This document shows, piece by piece, positions 27,053 through 35,993 of a stretch of 46,396 nucleotides of DNA. Where the stretch lies: assembly GCA_020629155.1 (NCBI GenBank), contig JAHDDW010000001.1:1-46396 (forward strand). Direction: 5' to 3'. Position 1 is the first letter of the stretch, and every line of letters begins with the position of its first letter. This DNA comes from Acidimicrobiales bacterium. GTDB lineage: Bacteria > Actinomycetota > Acidimicrobiia > Acidimicrobiales > SZUA-35. Position numbers and translations under genes: made by a program. The notes beneath the pieces were generated by a model. It searched no databases. It worked only from the letters and a program-made list of their open reading frames with translations, and was not told the origin of the DNA.

Positions 27053-28588
27053 TTATATCAAGCCGAATAGTGTAGCGGTGTAATAAGCCCCAGGGAGAGC
27101 AAAGAGTAAGCCATCGATGCGATCGAGTATCCCGCCATGACCAGGCAAAATTGTTCCCATGTCTTTAATATTTAGATCACGTTTAATGAGCGACTCGGCT
27201 AAATCCCCGACCATTGCCATAAGCCCAACGATTGCACCAAACGCTACCGCAGCAGCAAAATCATCAGAGAAAACAAAGCCGTCTACAGGGGCAAGAGCCA
27301 GGAGGAACCCAACGAACATAGCGCCTAGGAACCCTGTGATTGTCCCCTCCCATGTTTTGTTTGGGCTGGCGACATGAAACGGTGTCGAGCCATATGCCTT
27401 ACCACCGAAATACGCCATGATGTCTGAAGCGGCCGTTACTGCAATTGTCGCTGCAATAAGTTGACGGCCTACTGAAGAGTTCTCTGTTGCCGCATTCGTC
27501 TCTAGATAAAGCATTAAACCAGCGAAGCCAGCCAACCCACCAATCCAATAGAGGCCCATAAGCGTCAAGCTCAAGTTAAGCACAGGGCGTTCATTATCGG
27601 CTCCGACCAAATACCATAACGCCCCAAATACAACGGTGAGCCCGAGCACTAGTGGAAAAGCTGAATCGCCTCGATAGAAAGCGGCAGCTGGCAGCGCAAC
27701 CGTGCCGACAAGCCCAAGCAAAGTCGCAGGACGCAGTTTTGCCGAACGCATAGCAGTATAGAACTCTGCAACAGCTAGCAGAGCAATAAGCCCCACAAGC
27801 AGGAGCGTCGCCTCAGCACTAAAAGAAAGTGCGGCGACTGCAAGGCAGGCTAAGGCTGCCCCAACTGCTATAGCCACAGGCAGGTTACGCCCGCCCGAAT
27901 CTGGTATGATTGTTCTTTGTTCAGGCTCTAGCTGCACCTGCGTTGTAGTATCAATTGCGGTTAGCTCTATTTCTTCAGACTCGGTAACTGTTTCAAAAAT
28001 TTGCTCGTCGGCAGGATTACTATCAACAATTTTTCCTGCCTGAGTAGCCTGCAACCGCGTTCTCGAAGTTGCTTTCTTTTGTTGACTTGCTGTTTCCTTA
28101 GCTATAGAAGAACGCTTAGCACGTTGCGTAGGCTCTGCTTTTGTTGCGGACGCAGCTACTCTCTTCTGTTCTACTTTTTTTGCTTCTCTCGTAGGTGGAG
28201 ATACCTTAGCCACAGGAGCAGTCTTTTTAGAAGCTCCTTCACGCACTTTTGTAGATTTTAGTGGTCGTTTAGCACGCTCAACAGGGTTTTTTCTAGCAGG
28301 ACGTTTCCTCTTGGGCGTTTCAACAACAGCTTCTTTACCAAATACCTCAGTAAGATCTGGGCCTGTCCAATCATCGTCGTCAGGGTTGTTTTGCCAGCTC
28401 GGCCCTGACCACAAGTCTGTGGCATCTTCTTTCGCAGGTGCTGCTTTCGCCGTCCAGTCAGGCAGACCAGCAGCGGCCGCCTCTGCAGCAGTTTGTTCTG
28501 CTTTCGTAGGCGGACCAGACATAACAGGATCGCCTGGGACGTCAGGAAATAGATCCGATCCAGGGTCGACTTTCTTATTTTTTACCAT
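27053..28588 (-). CDS. cdsA: Phosphatidate cytidylyltransferase with long basic N-terminal extension
   Basis: The C-terminal part (about 230-511) is a multi-helix membrane enzyme making CDP-diacylglycerol from phosphatidate and CTP. It carries the family signature LIKRDLNIKDMGTILPGHGG and DRIDGL near the end. The first ~230 residues are unusual for CdsA. An acidic, Pro/Trp-containing start (WSGPSWQNNPDDDDWTG) leads into a strongly basic low-complexity stretch rich in Lys, Arg, Ala and Thr (about 95-185). That part should be cytosolic and could bind nucleic acid or anionic lipid; this is inference. AAGGAAAG precedes the ATG. The gene sits 31 bp after frr. Confidence 0.95.
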   Translation of the reverse strand: MVKNKKVDPGSDLFPDVPGDPVMSGPPTKAEQTAAEAAAAGLPDWTAKAAPAKEDATDLWSGPSWQNNPDDDDWTGPDLTEVFGKEAVVETPKRKRPARKNPVERAKRPLKSTKVREGASKKTAPVAKVSPPTREAKKVEQKRVAASATKAEPTQRAKRSSIAKETASQQKKATSRTRLQATQAGKIVDSNPADEQIFETVTESEEIELTAIDTTTQVQLEPEQRTIIPDSGGRNLPVAIAVGAALACLAVAALSFSAEATLLLVGLIALLAVAEFYTAMRSAKLRPATLLGLVGTVALPAAAFYRGDSAFPLVLGLTVVFGALWYLVGADNERPVLNLSLTLMGLYWIGGLAGFAGLMLYLETNAATENSSVGRQLIAATIAVTAASDIMAYFGGKAYGSTPFHVASPNKTWEGTITGFLGAMFVGFLLALAPVDGFVFSDDFAAAVAFGAIVGLMAMVGDLAESLIKRDLNIKDMGTILPGHGGILDRIDGLLFALPGAYYTATLFGLI

Positions 28589-28619
28589 GATGATGAACTT
28601 TCCTTACAACGTACAAACG

Positions 28620-29186
28620 TTAAACTTCTAGAAGCTCTTCCTCTTTAGCTGTTAGAGCTTTGTCTACAGAAGTTTCGTTTTTCTGTGTTAACGTATCTAA
28701 GTCTTTTTCAGCCCGCACTAGCTCATCAGAGCTAAGCTGACCATCTTTTTCAAACGCCTCTAATTCTTTTCGCCCATCACGCCGAATATTTCTTAGAACC
28801 ACACGAGCCTCTTCAGCCATTTTCCGCACTAACTTCACAAGCTCCTTGCGACGCTCTTCAGTAAGCGGTGGAAAGTTAAGACGCAACGAACGCCCATCAT
28901 TCGATGGCGACAAACCTAAATCAGATTGTCGTATCGACTTTTCGATGGCTTCAATATTTGTTGCGTCGTGTGGAGTCACAAGAAGCTGACGAGATTCAGG
29001 TACAGAAACAGATGCAAGTTCTTGCACTTTCATCTGCACGCCATATGCCTCAACAGTAAGCTTCTCGACAAGTTGTGGAGCGGCACGGCCGCTGCGCACA
29101 GACGCAAACTCGCTGCGCGCATGATCGACGGCTTTACCCATTCGCTCACCTGCATCGTCTAGTGCTAACTCTATAATTTCACTCAT
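28620..29186 (-). CDS. frr: Ribosome recycling factor
   Basis: The 188-residue protein frees ribosomes after termination together with EF-G. Family features are clear: [15 protein letters not shown] near residue 24, the [19 protein letters not shown] strand region, and the long helical arm with [18 protein letters not shown]. The length is standard. The ATG overlaps the pyrH stop by 4 bp (ATGA), showing translational coupling in the rpsB-tsf-pyrH-frr group. Confidence 0.98.
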   Translation of the reverse strand: MSEIIELALDDAGERMGKAVDHARSEFASVRSGRAAPQLVEKLTVEAYGVQMKVQELASVSVPESRQLLVTPHDATNIEAIEKSIRQSDLGLSPSNDGRSLRLNFPPLTEERRKELVKLVRKMAEEARVVLRNIRRDGRKELEAFEKDGQLSSDELVRAEKDLDTLTQKNETSVDKALTAKEEELLEV

Positions 29187-29914
29187 TCAACTATAGTACC
29201 TATAGATTCGCCATTTAAGAGGCCTTTTAGATTACCTTCACCCATTAAATCAAAAACAACTATCGGTAAATCGTTTTCTTTAGCGTGTGTTATAGCTGTT
29301 GAGTCCATCACTCGCAGATCTTTATTCAGAATATCTAGATAGCTTAGTTTGTCAATTTTGCTAGCAGAACTATCTTTGCGAGGGTCAGCGGTATAGATGC
29401 CATCAACACCGCCATGTGTGCCTTTTAGAAGCACATCAGCATCGATTTCAACGGCACGAAGCGCAGCTGTTGTGTCAGTTGTAAAGAAAGGGTTACCTGT
29501 ACCAGCAGCGAAGATAACGACACGGCCTTTTTCAAGGTGGCGAATTGCTTTACGACGGATGTATTCTTCAGCAACTTGTGGCATACGAATAGCTGACTGC
29601 AAGCGTGTTTGAATATTTTTTTGTTCAAACACGTCTTGTAGGGCTAATGCGTTCATAACCGTGGCGAGCATACCCATGTAGTCTGCTTGTGCTCGTTCGA
29701 TGCCACCAGCAGCACCCGTTAGACCACGCCAGAAGTTGCCGCCTCCAACGACGATCGCAACTTCAACGCCTAGCTCTTCACGGACTGCTATAACGTCTTC
29801 AGCGATGGTATCAATAACTTTGCCATCGATACCAAATGACCCTTCACCAGCAAAAGCTTCACCAGATAGTTTAAGTAAAACCCTTTTCCATTTTGGCTTT
29901 GGTGCTTGAGACAT
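29183..29914 (-). CDS. pyrH: UMP kinase
   Basis: This amino-acid-kinase-family enzyme phosphorylates UMP to UDP and is 243 residues long. Motifs are [14 protein letters not shown] at the start, [10 protein letters not shown] (UMP and ATP contacts), [15 protein letters not shown] and [20 protein letters not shown], followed by GVYTADP-like [19 protein letters not shown] precedes the ATG. The gene is in the conserved operon between tsf and frr. Confidence 0.98.
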   Translation of the reverse strand: MSQAPKPKWKRVLLKLSGEAFAGEGSFGIDGKVIDTIAEDVIAVREELGVEVAIVVGGGNFWRGLTGAAGGIERAQADYMGMLATVMNALALQDVFEQKNIQTRLQSAIRMPQVAEEYIRRKAIRHLEKGRVVIFAAGTGNPFFTTDTTAALRAVEIDADVLLKGTHGGVDGIYTADPRKDSSASKIDKLSYLDILNKDLRVMDSTAITHAKENDLPIVVFDLMGEGNLKGLLNGESIGTIVE

Positions 29915-29952
29915 ACGACTTCCTTACTAGACAGCTAGTAAAGCTTAGCGCT

Positions 29953-30729
29953 TTATGCTCCTACCGAAGCCAATACAAACTTTTTAATTTGACCTTTTCC
30001 AAGCTTAGATGCCACGGTTTCTTTTTCACCGAAAAGACCTTGCTCTAAAAGAACCCGCTCAGAAAGCCAAGAGTTAACTCGACCTTCAACGATTTTATCC
30101 CATGCTTGTTCTGGTTTACCTTCTGCTTTTGTTATTTCAAGAAGCGATGCTTTTTCTTTTGCAATATCTTCAGCAGGAACTTCTTCACGGCTAAGGTATG
30201 CAGGTTTTGCAAAAACAACATGCATAGCTACTTCTTTAAGAAGTTCTTCCGCTACATCTTCACCTTGCACAAGAACTGCAGCAGTACCACCAGCATGAAC
30301 ATATGAAGATACGGTGCCTTCGCTCTTCTCAAACCTCGCAACAGCACCCACTTCAATGTTTTCTTTAATAGCGAGTTTCAGATCTTCAAGTTCTGAATCT
30401 TTTTCTGAAACAGCAGCTTCATTTTTTTCTGCGACAAGCTCGGCTAGCGTTTGCGCCATTTTAACAAAGTCACCTGATTTAGCAGCAAAGTCAGTTTCTG
30501 ATTTAAGGTGAACCAAAGACACTGCTGCGTCGTTTTCAGCAACGGCAACGATACCTTCGGCATTGTCTCTGTCTGTGCGTTTCGCAGCTTTAGCAAGACC
30601 CTTTTCACGCAATATTTGCACAGCAGCTTCAAAATCGCCATCAGATTCTGTTAGCGCTTTTTTTGCGTCCATCATGCCAGCGCCTGTCGCTTGACGTAGT
30701 TCTTGTACTTGTTTTGCGGTTACAGCCAT
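29953..30729 (-). CDS. tsf: Elongation factor Ts
   Basis: EF-Ts exchanges GDP for GTP on EF-Tu. The N-terminal UBA-like domain (VQELRQATGAGMMDAKKAL, about 9-27) is followed by the EF-Tu contact segment LKSETDFAAKS and the core with MHVVFAKPAYLSREEVP. At 258 residues it is somewhat shorter than the E. coli protein, as in many actinobacteria. GAGGAAA lies upstream of the ATG. It is cotranscribed with rpsB 90 bp upstream. Confidence 0.97.
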   Translation of the reverse strand: MAVTAKQVQELRQATGAGMMDAKKALTESDGDFEAAVQILREKGLAKAAKRTDRDNAEGIVAVAENDAAVSLVHLKSETDFAAKSGDFVKMAQTLAELVAEKNEAAVSEKDSELEDLKLAIKENIEVGAVARFEKSEGTVSSYVHAGGTAAVLVQGEDVAEELLKEVAMHVVFAKPAYLSREEVPAEDIAKEKASLLEITKAEGKPEQAWDKIVEGRVNSWLSERVLLEQGLFGEKETVASKLGKGQIKKFVLASVGA

Positions 30730-30819
30730 ATGTGTATTTCCTCTTCAAACTAGATTGGTTAAAAAATTTATGCGTTAGAACGATTAATAGCAGGAGGCAG
30801 CAAAGGCTGCCACTTCTGA

Positions 30820-31785
30820 CTATTTTTCAGCTGGAGCTTCTGCTGGAGCTTCAGCAGCTACGGTTTCCGCTTCAGCTTTAGGGGTAGCAGGAGCAGCTTT
30901 TTTCTTCGCTACCTTAGCCTTCGGTTTTGCAGCAGCTTTAGGCTTCTCTGTTGTGGTTTTCGCTACTTTAGCTTCACGTACAGCAGCAGCGTTTGCGGCA
31001 GCTTCTTTCGCTTCAGCTTGTTGAGCATCAACAGCAGCTTGCTGTTCAGGCGTTCGTTGCACCTGTTGCACCTGTGCCGAAACGCCAGATTTGCGAGCGT
31101 TCATAAGCTTGCCTTCTGCGACAGCTTCAGAGATAACACGAGTCATCAATTCAGTGGAGCGAATAGCATCATCGTTACCTGGAATTGGATAGGTAATAAG
31201 GTCAGGATCACAGTTTGTGTCTACAACAGCAACAACTGGGATGTTTAGCTTGCGTGCTTCGGTTACAGCAATGTGTTCGTTGATTGTGTCAAGAACAAAA
31301 ACAACACTTGGTGGTTTTGCCATTGTTTTAATTCCACCGATGTTACGCTCTAGTTTTTCAAGCTCGCGGGTATATCGCAGCGCTTCTTTTTTAGGCATAT
31401 TCTCAAAATCGCCAGCCGAGCGCATACGTTCATATTCAAGCATTTTACTTACACGTTTTGAAATAGTCTGGTAGTTGGTGAGCATGCCACCGAGCCAACG
31501 CTGATCGACATATGGCATACCGACAGACTGAGCAAATCTTTTAATAGGATCTTGCGCTTGTTTTTTTGTGCCGACGAAAAGCACAGAGCCACCATTGGCG
31601 ACACTGTCACGAACAAATACGTATGCCTTTTCGATACGGCGCAGTGTTTCTTCAAGATCAATAATATAAACACCGTTTTGATCACCATGGATGAAACGTT
31701 TCATCTTTGGGTTCCAACGCCTTGTTTGGTGACCAAAATGGACACCTGCTTCTAGCATTTGCTTCATTGTGACAACAGCAGTCAT
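30820..31785 (-). CDS. rpsB: 30S ribosomal protein S2 with Ala/Lys-rich C-terminal tail
   Basis: The core (about 1-235) is typical S2: [37 protein letters not shown] and [19 protein letters not shown]. Residues about 250-321 form an extra low-complexity tail rich in Ala, Lys, Glu and Pro, absent from most S2 proteins but common as a type of extension in actinobacteria. The ATG has a strong GGAGGAA ribosome site. It leads the translation operon and has a recognisable promoter upstream. Confidence 0.97.
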   Translation of the reverse strand: MTAVVTMKQMLEAGVHFGHQTRRWNPKMKRFIHGDQNGVYIIDLEETLRRIEKAYVFVRDSVANGGSVLFVGTKKQAQDPIKRFAQSVGMPYVDQRWLGGMLTNYQTISKRVSKMLEYERMRSAGDFENMPKKEALRYTRELEKLERNIGGIKTMAKPPSVVFVLDTINEHIAVTEARKLNIPVVAVVDTNCDPDLITYPIPGNDDAIRSTELMTRVISEAVAEGKLMNARKSGVSAQVQQVQRTPEQQAAVDAQQAEAKEAAANAAAVREAKVAKTTTEKPKAAAKPKAKVAKKKAAPATPKAEAETVAAEAPAEAPAEK

Positions 31786-31816
31786 GATTTCCTCCGGTTA
31801 GTACATCTTGACCGAA

Positions 31817-31844
31817 CTCATACAGAGACCGTGGATTAAGTCAA
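31817..31844 (-). promoter_or_regulatory. Promoter of the rpsB-tsf operon
   Basis: On the minus strand TTGACT (31839-31844) is followed after 16 bases by TATGAG (31817-31822), close to the sigma-70 pattern. It lies about 32 bp before the rpsB start, between the sigma factor gene and rpsB. Confidence 0.6.
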
Positions 31845-31858
31845 GAGCAACATAAATA

Positions 31859-31875
31859 GTCTAGATTTTCTAGAC
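31859..31875. promoter_or_regulatory. Palindrome upstream of the rpsB promoter
   Basis: GTCTAGA-TTT-TCTAGAC is a perfect 7-bp inverted repeat with a 3-base centre, 14 bp upstream of the proposed -35 box. It fits a dimeric regulator site or a short hairpin; no T-run follows on either strand. Confidence 0.45.
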
Positions 31876-32029
31876 CTGAATACTCTAACAAAAATACTGC
31901 CTAATTGCACAACTCTTCCCAAAACCGCACCAACAAATAAAACCAGCCCTACAACCTCAACACAGAGGACCCTTCACGTCTTCGAAATAGAAGCAATGAC
32001 CAACATCTATCATGGAGGGAAATCAACGA

Positions 32030-33052
32030 TTACGCTACCGCTTCGGTTTGCATATTTTTCAGGCGTGAACGAAGCTGCAGAACTGCTTTGGTATGAATCT
32101 GACAAATGCGACTTTCAGTAACATTGAGCACTTTGCCGATTTCTGAAAGTGTTAGATTTTCGTAGTAGTAAAGCGTCAATACTATTTTTTCTCGCTCTTT
32201 CATCGAGTTAATCGCATTAGCCAACAACTGGCGAGTTTCTAACTTCTCATACACCCGACCAGGGCTTTCACTTTTGTCAGCCAACGTGTCGCCATAGGTG
32301 AGGCTTTCTGTGCCGTTAAATGAAAGCATTTCGTCTAGAGCAACAATACCGAGCGAACTGATTTGAGAATACAGGCCGTTTAGCTGCACAAGCGTCATAC
32401 CTAACTCATCTGCTATTTCGTCATCGGTTGGCGCTCGATGTAGCTTTGCTTCAAGCTTAACCATAGCTTTTTCGACTTTTTTCGCTTTCCCACGCACTGA
32501 TCGTGGCACCCAGTCTATAGAACGCAACTCATCAAGGATCGAACCTTTAATACGTGAAATTGCATAGGTTTCAAATTTAAACCCTCTTTCAGGGTCAAAC
32601 TTTTTAATTGCGTCTATAAGACCAAACATGCCATAACTGACAAGGTCCGACTGGTCAATGTTTTGCGGCAACCCTGCCGCTACCCTACTGGCAACATATT
32701 TCACCAAAGGAGAATAAAAAACTATGAGTTCATCACGATCTGCTGGGTTCGCTTTTGCTTTAAAACGTTCCCAGGTTTCTTCGACCTGAATGTTTTTATC
32801 TAAGACTTTTTCTTTTGCCACGGTTCCCGCCAAGGTTTGTGAATTGGGTCTTTGAACAGGCCCATCCACAGTCAAGGAACCCCGCTCCCACTCTCCGTCG
32901 GAGCTTTGCCACTTAAAGTGAGGAACTTGGTTTGATTTTTTATTACTTTTTTCTACCTTGGCAGGTTTAAAATCAAGTTCACGCAAATAACGATCTCGTA
33001 CAGCAACAGTCATAGAAGAATCGTAGGCCATAAGCATCACGCAGTGGGCCAT
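32030..33052 (-). CDS. whiG: FliA/WhiG-type alternative sigma factor
   Basis: This is a group 3 sigma-70 factor. Region 2 includes FYSPLVKYVASRVAAGLP, DLVSYGMFGLIDAIKKFDPERG and FETYAISRIKGSILDELRSIDWVPR. Region 3 has KLHRAPTDDEIADELGM, and region 4 ends with LTLYYYENLTLSEIGKVLNVTESRICQIHTKA. These match WhiG and FliA. In actinobacteria such factors serve development or motility; no flagellar gene is in the window, so its regulon is unknown. ATG at 33052 overlaps the dprA stop (TGATG). The first ~90 residues are variable and the true start could be later, such as MTVAVRDRYL. Confidence 0.9.
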   Translation of the reverse strand: MAHCVMLMAYDSSMTVAVRDRYLRELDFKPAKVEKSNKKSNQVPHFKWQSSDGEWERGSLTVDGPVQRPNSQTLAGTVAKEKVLDKNIQVEETWERFKAKANPADRDELIVFYSPLVKYVASRVAAGLPQNIDQSDLVSYGMFGLIDAIKKFDPERGFKFETYAISRIKGSILDELRSIDWVPRSVRGKAKKVEKAMVKLEAKLHRAPTDDEIADELGMTLVQLNGLYSQISSLGIVALDEMLSFNGTESLTYGDTLADKSESPGRVYEKLETRQLLANAINSMKEREKIVLTLYYYENLTLSEIGKVLNVTESRICQIHTKAVLQLRSRLKNMQTEAVA

Positions 33053-34182
33053 CAAGGCAAGCAAAGCGTTGAGCCGTCACACCGCAAATCACCTGCCACA
33101 ACCAATTGCTGCACTTGCGCCATGACCATATGGACTGGCAAACCAAGTGACATAACAAGACTGTCCATGTGAACATCGCCTGCTCCCACTTCACCCAAAA
33201 TGCGACTAGCTAGTTCGCTTCTGGTGATGCCACTAGTAGCGCTGGCCAATGTGCCTGCATGAACAGCTTCTGGCACAACTTTTTTATGTGTCATCGCCCA
33301 GCCCAATTCTGTGTAAACATCAGAAGCTTCGCAAACAGGGACAGCACCATCTTTTAGCAACGCGTTAGAACCAATCGCAGCTGCGTTAAGCGCCGAACCT
33401 GGCACAACCATCACAGACTTATCGCGAGCCAATGCCTCATCGACAGTCAATAACGAACCACCTTTAGCATGTGACTCAACGACAACAACACCAGCAGACA
33501 ACCCAGCAAGCAATCTGTTTCTTGCTGGGAATCGCCACTTTTCTGGCTTTGCTCCTAAAGGGTTTTCGCTAATCAACAGCCCTTTTTCTTCAACATCTCG
33601 CCACAAAGAAGCATTCTTTTTAGGGTATATAACGTCTAAACCCGTACCTACAACAGCTAGTACTCGACCGCCAGCAGCTAAGGCACCTTTATGGCTAGCC
33701 CCATCGACGCCTAACGCTAAGCCGCTAACTGTCGTAACATTCGCCGTCGCAAATGCTTCACCCAGTAGGTACGCCATTTTTCGTCCCACGCTAGAACAAC
33801 GACGGGTACCAATAACAGCAACTTTGCGTGAACTAGCAAGCAGTTCAATAGCTCCTTTATAAAACAGCAACGAAGGAGGTTCAATGTCATCATGAAATGG
33901 CCAAGCGTTATCTTGCGGCAACAGAATAGAAACACCACACTCGTCATATTTTTGAGCTAATGACTCTATGCACAACTGCCTTGATGCGTTGCGCCAACGC
34001 AGAAGCAACTTCTGGTTTATCCCCTTAGGAACTTTACCAGAGGCCACACTGTTCAGTGAGCCTTTGCGTAATTTCTCTAATGCATCAGATGGACGATATT
34101 GTGCCGTCAACCAACGTAACCTGGCGGGCCCCATACCAGGCAACGAGGCTAACGCAGCCAACGTAATTCTGTCAGTATTCAT
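33052..34182 (-). CDS. dprA: DNA processing protein DprA
   Basis: DprA binds incoming single-stranded DNA and loads RecA during transformation. The protein has an N-terminal helical part with LASLPGMGPARLRWL and a Rossmann-like core with VAVIGTRRCSSVG, TTVSGLALGVDGASHKGAL and VVGTGLDVIYPKKN. It then has FPARNRLLAGLSAGVVVVES and a C-terminal winged helix. The ATG at 34182 (MNTDRITLA) follows GGGAGG at good distance and overlaps yifB by 11 bp. The neighbours yifB and a WhiG-type sigma factor form one block. Confidence 0.95.
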   Translation of the reverse strand: MNTDRITLAALASLPGMGPARLRWLTAQYRPSDALEKLRKGSLNSVASGKVPKGINQKLLLRWRNASRQLCIESLAQKYDECGVSILLPQDNAWPFHDDIEPPSLLFYKGAIELLASSRKVAVIGTRRCSSVGRKMAYLLGEAFATANVTTVSGLALGVDGASHKGALAAGGRVLAVVGTGLDVIYPKKNASLWRDVEEKGLLISENPLGAKPEKWRFPARNRLLAGLSAGVVVVESHAKGGSLLTVDEALARDKSVMVVPGSALNAAAIGSNALLKDGAVPVCEASDVYTELGWAMTHKKVVPEAVHAGTLASATSGITRSELASRILGEVGAGDVHMDSLVMSLGLPVHMVMAQVQQLVVAGDLRCDGSTLCLP

Positions 34183-35698
34183 CGTTATTCCTCCCAAGAA
34201 TTGATGGCAAAGACGCTCGCAGCCCCAACGCTGAACTTGCCACATCAGCATCTATCATTTCGCCTGTGCCGAGTAAATCTGCAATTGTGCAGGCAACAGA
34301 TCGCACTCTTTTTAGACCTCGACCCGTTAAAGAACCATTTTCAAGAGCTTTACGAAGCAACGCTTTTGCGTCATCAGTCAAAGGGGCATACCGCTGCAGT
34401 TGGCTAGAAGTCAACTCGGCGTTGCTGCGAACCCCACGAGCCAGCGCTTTTTGCCTTGCTTTAGCGACTCTTACACGAACCACTTCGCTAGATTCACCCG
34501 AACCAGGTTCGAAAAGCAGCTCAGGTGTTGGCGGCTGCACTTCAACACGTAGGTCAAAGCGGTCAAGCACAGGACCAGACAAGCGCCGAGAATAACGAGC
34601 CCGGGCAGCATCGCTGCAACGACACCTCCCAGTCGCGCCACCTTCGCCGCAAGGGCACGGATTCATCGCAGCAACCAACAAACAACGAGACGGCATCGTC
34701 GTAGCTTTTACCGCTCTACTAATTCGCACAACACCCTCTTCTAGAGGTTGACGCAACGCATCAATAACTTTGACGGGATACTCCCCTAACTCATCAAGAA
34801 ACAACACGCCGCCATGAGCCATCGAAATCTCGCCAGGCCGCAGCACTCTAGTGCCTCCGCCAATCATCGCCACAGGAGAAACCCCATGATGAGGAGCACG
34901 AAACGGTGGGCGTTTCACTAAACCTCCGGCAGGAAGCACCAGCCCAGCAGCCGAATGTATCTTGGTGACTGCCAGCGCATCTTGAGCGTCTAAATCTGGC
35001 AGCAAACCAACGAGCCGATTCGCTAACATTGTTTTGCCAGACCCAGGCGTGCCAACCATCAAAAGATGATGACCACCAGCAGCCGCCACCTCAAGAGCCC
35101 ATCGCACCATTGGCTGGCCAAGCACATCAGCAAAATCTTTCTCGTCTCTATACTCTTCTTCCTCGCCGTCAGGTTCGATCACAGGAGCGAGAGGCTCTAA
35201 ACCTACAAGACTCGCAATAAGTGAGCCAAGCGTTTCGTTGCACCGCACATCGCCATCGCACACAGCCGCTGCTTGACGCCCATTTTCACACGGCACAAAC
35301 ACTGCAGGAGCGTCAATAGCTCCTGCAAGACAGACAACTGCTGGCACTGTGCGGATTGACCCATCTAAACCTAATTCGCCGATAGCTCCTACGTTCGCGA
35401 TAGCTTCAGGCGGCACTTGCTTCGATGCGACAAGCACTGCTAAAGCAATCGGCACATCCAAAGCGGCGCCTTCTTTGCGTAATCCTGCAGGAGCCAGATT
35501 GATAGTTATTTTTCTATTCGGCCATTTAAAGCCGCTTGAAGAAATAGCCGCGCGAACACGATCACGCGACTCACGACACGCATTATCTGGCAAACCAACC
35601 AGATTATAGCTAGGAAGACCATTTGCGATATACACCTCTACAGCCACAGGAAGGCCTTCAACCCCCTGCAACACGGCGGAAGACACCGACGCCAACAT
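34172..35698 (-). CDS. yifB: ComM/YifB-family AAA+ ATPase
   Basis: The product (508 residues from ATG at 35698) is a magnesium-chelatase-like AAA+ helicase; ComM helps branch migration during natural transformation. It has an N-terminal Lon-like fold (VEVYIANGLPSYNLVGLPD), Walker A VGTPGSGKTML, Walker B GVLFLDELGEY, a cysteine cluster MNPCPCG...CRC, and a LSGPVLDRFDLRVEV segment. GGAG lies nine bases before the ATG. The frame is open further upstream but without a ribosome site. It heads the yifB-dprA-sigma block. Confidence 0.95.
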   Translation of the reverse strand: MLASVSSAVLQGVEGLPVAVEVYIANGLPSYNLVGLPDNACRESRDRVRAAISSSGFKWPNRKITINLAPAGLRKEGAALDVPIALAVLVASKQVPPEAIANVGAIGELGLDGSIRTVPAVVCLAGAIDAPAVFVPCENGRQAAAVCDGDVRCNETLGSLIASLVGLEPLAPVIEPDGEEEEYRDEKDFADVLGQPMVRWALEVAAAGGHHLLMVGTPGSGKTMLANRLVGLLPDLDAQDALAVTKIHSAAGLVLPAGGLVKRPPFRAPHHGVSPVAMIGGGTRVLRPGEISMAHGGVLFLDELGEYPVKVIDALRQPLEEGVVRISRAVKATTMPSRCLLVAAMNPCPCGEGGATGRCRCSDAARARYSRRLSGPVLDRFDLRVEVQPPTPELLFEPGSGESSEVVRVRVAKARQKALARGVRSNAELTSSQLQRYAPLTDDAKALLRKALENGSLTGRGLKRVRSVACTIADLLGTGEMIDADVASSALGLRASLPSILGRNNDEY

Positions 35699-35824
35699 AC
35701 AAAAACTCCAATAAGAATTAGGAAATTGCGTTGGCTTTCGCCACAAAAAGGTGGCCGAAACCACGAGTAGCTACAAGGTACTACAAGGGTGTGACACTCT
35801 TGTAAAACCGCTATTCAAGCGCGA

Positions 35825-35842
35825 CAGCAGAGAAGTACTAAA
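35825..35842 (+). repeat. 18-bp direct repeat, left copy
   Basis: The sequence cagcagagaagtactaaa matches 35936-35953 (cagcagagaagtaataaa) at 17 of 18 positions. The two copies are 111 bp apart and bracket most of the structured intergenic repeat copy A. Confidence 0.7.
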
Positions 35843-35843
35843 G

Positions 35844-35959
35844 GGCATCTCTAAAAATTATAGATACCCCACTGTATATCCGCTGCGCTCGGCGCATTAG
35901 CACGCAACTTTTAGCGGTTTTCTAGGAAAACGTTTCAGCAGAGAAGTAATAAATAGAGA
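35844..35959 (+). repeat. Dispersed structured intergenic repeat, copy A
   Basis: This copy matches the reverse complement of 43379-43493. Best-conserved blocks are CTCTAAAAATTATAGAT, TCCGCTGCGCT-GGCGC-TTA and ACGCA-CTTT-AGCGG, and GCAGA-AAG-AATAAA followed by TAGAG. The ends read CTCTA and TAGAG. The middle can fold (CCGCT with AGCGG, GCGC with GCGC). It lies just upstream of the second MFS-like gene. By eye the conserved blocks are about 80-90% identical. Confidence 0.75.
35936..35953 (+). repeat. 18-bp direct repeat, right copy
   Basis: This is the partner of 35825-35842, with one mismatch. It lies inside the right end of repeat copy A, and a related block is present in copy B. Confidence 0.7.
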
Positions 35960-35993
35960 GGAAAATAACCAGTAACCTTGTTTGCTTACTCTG

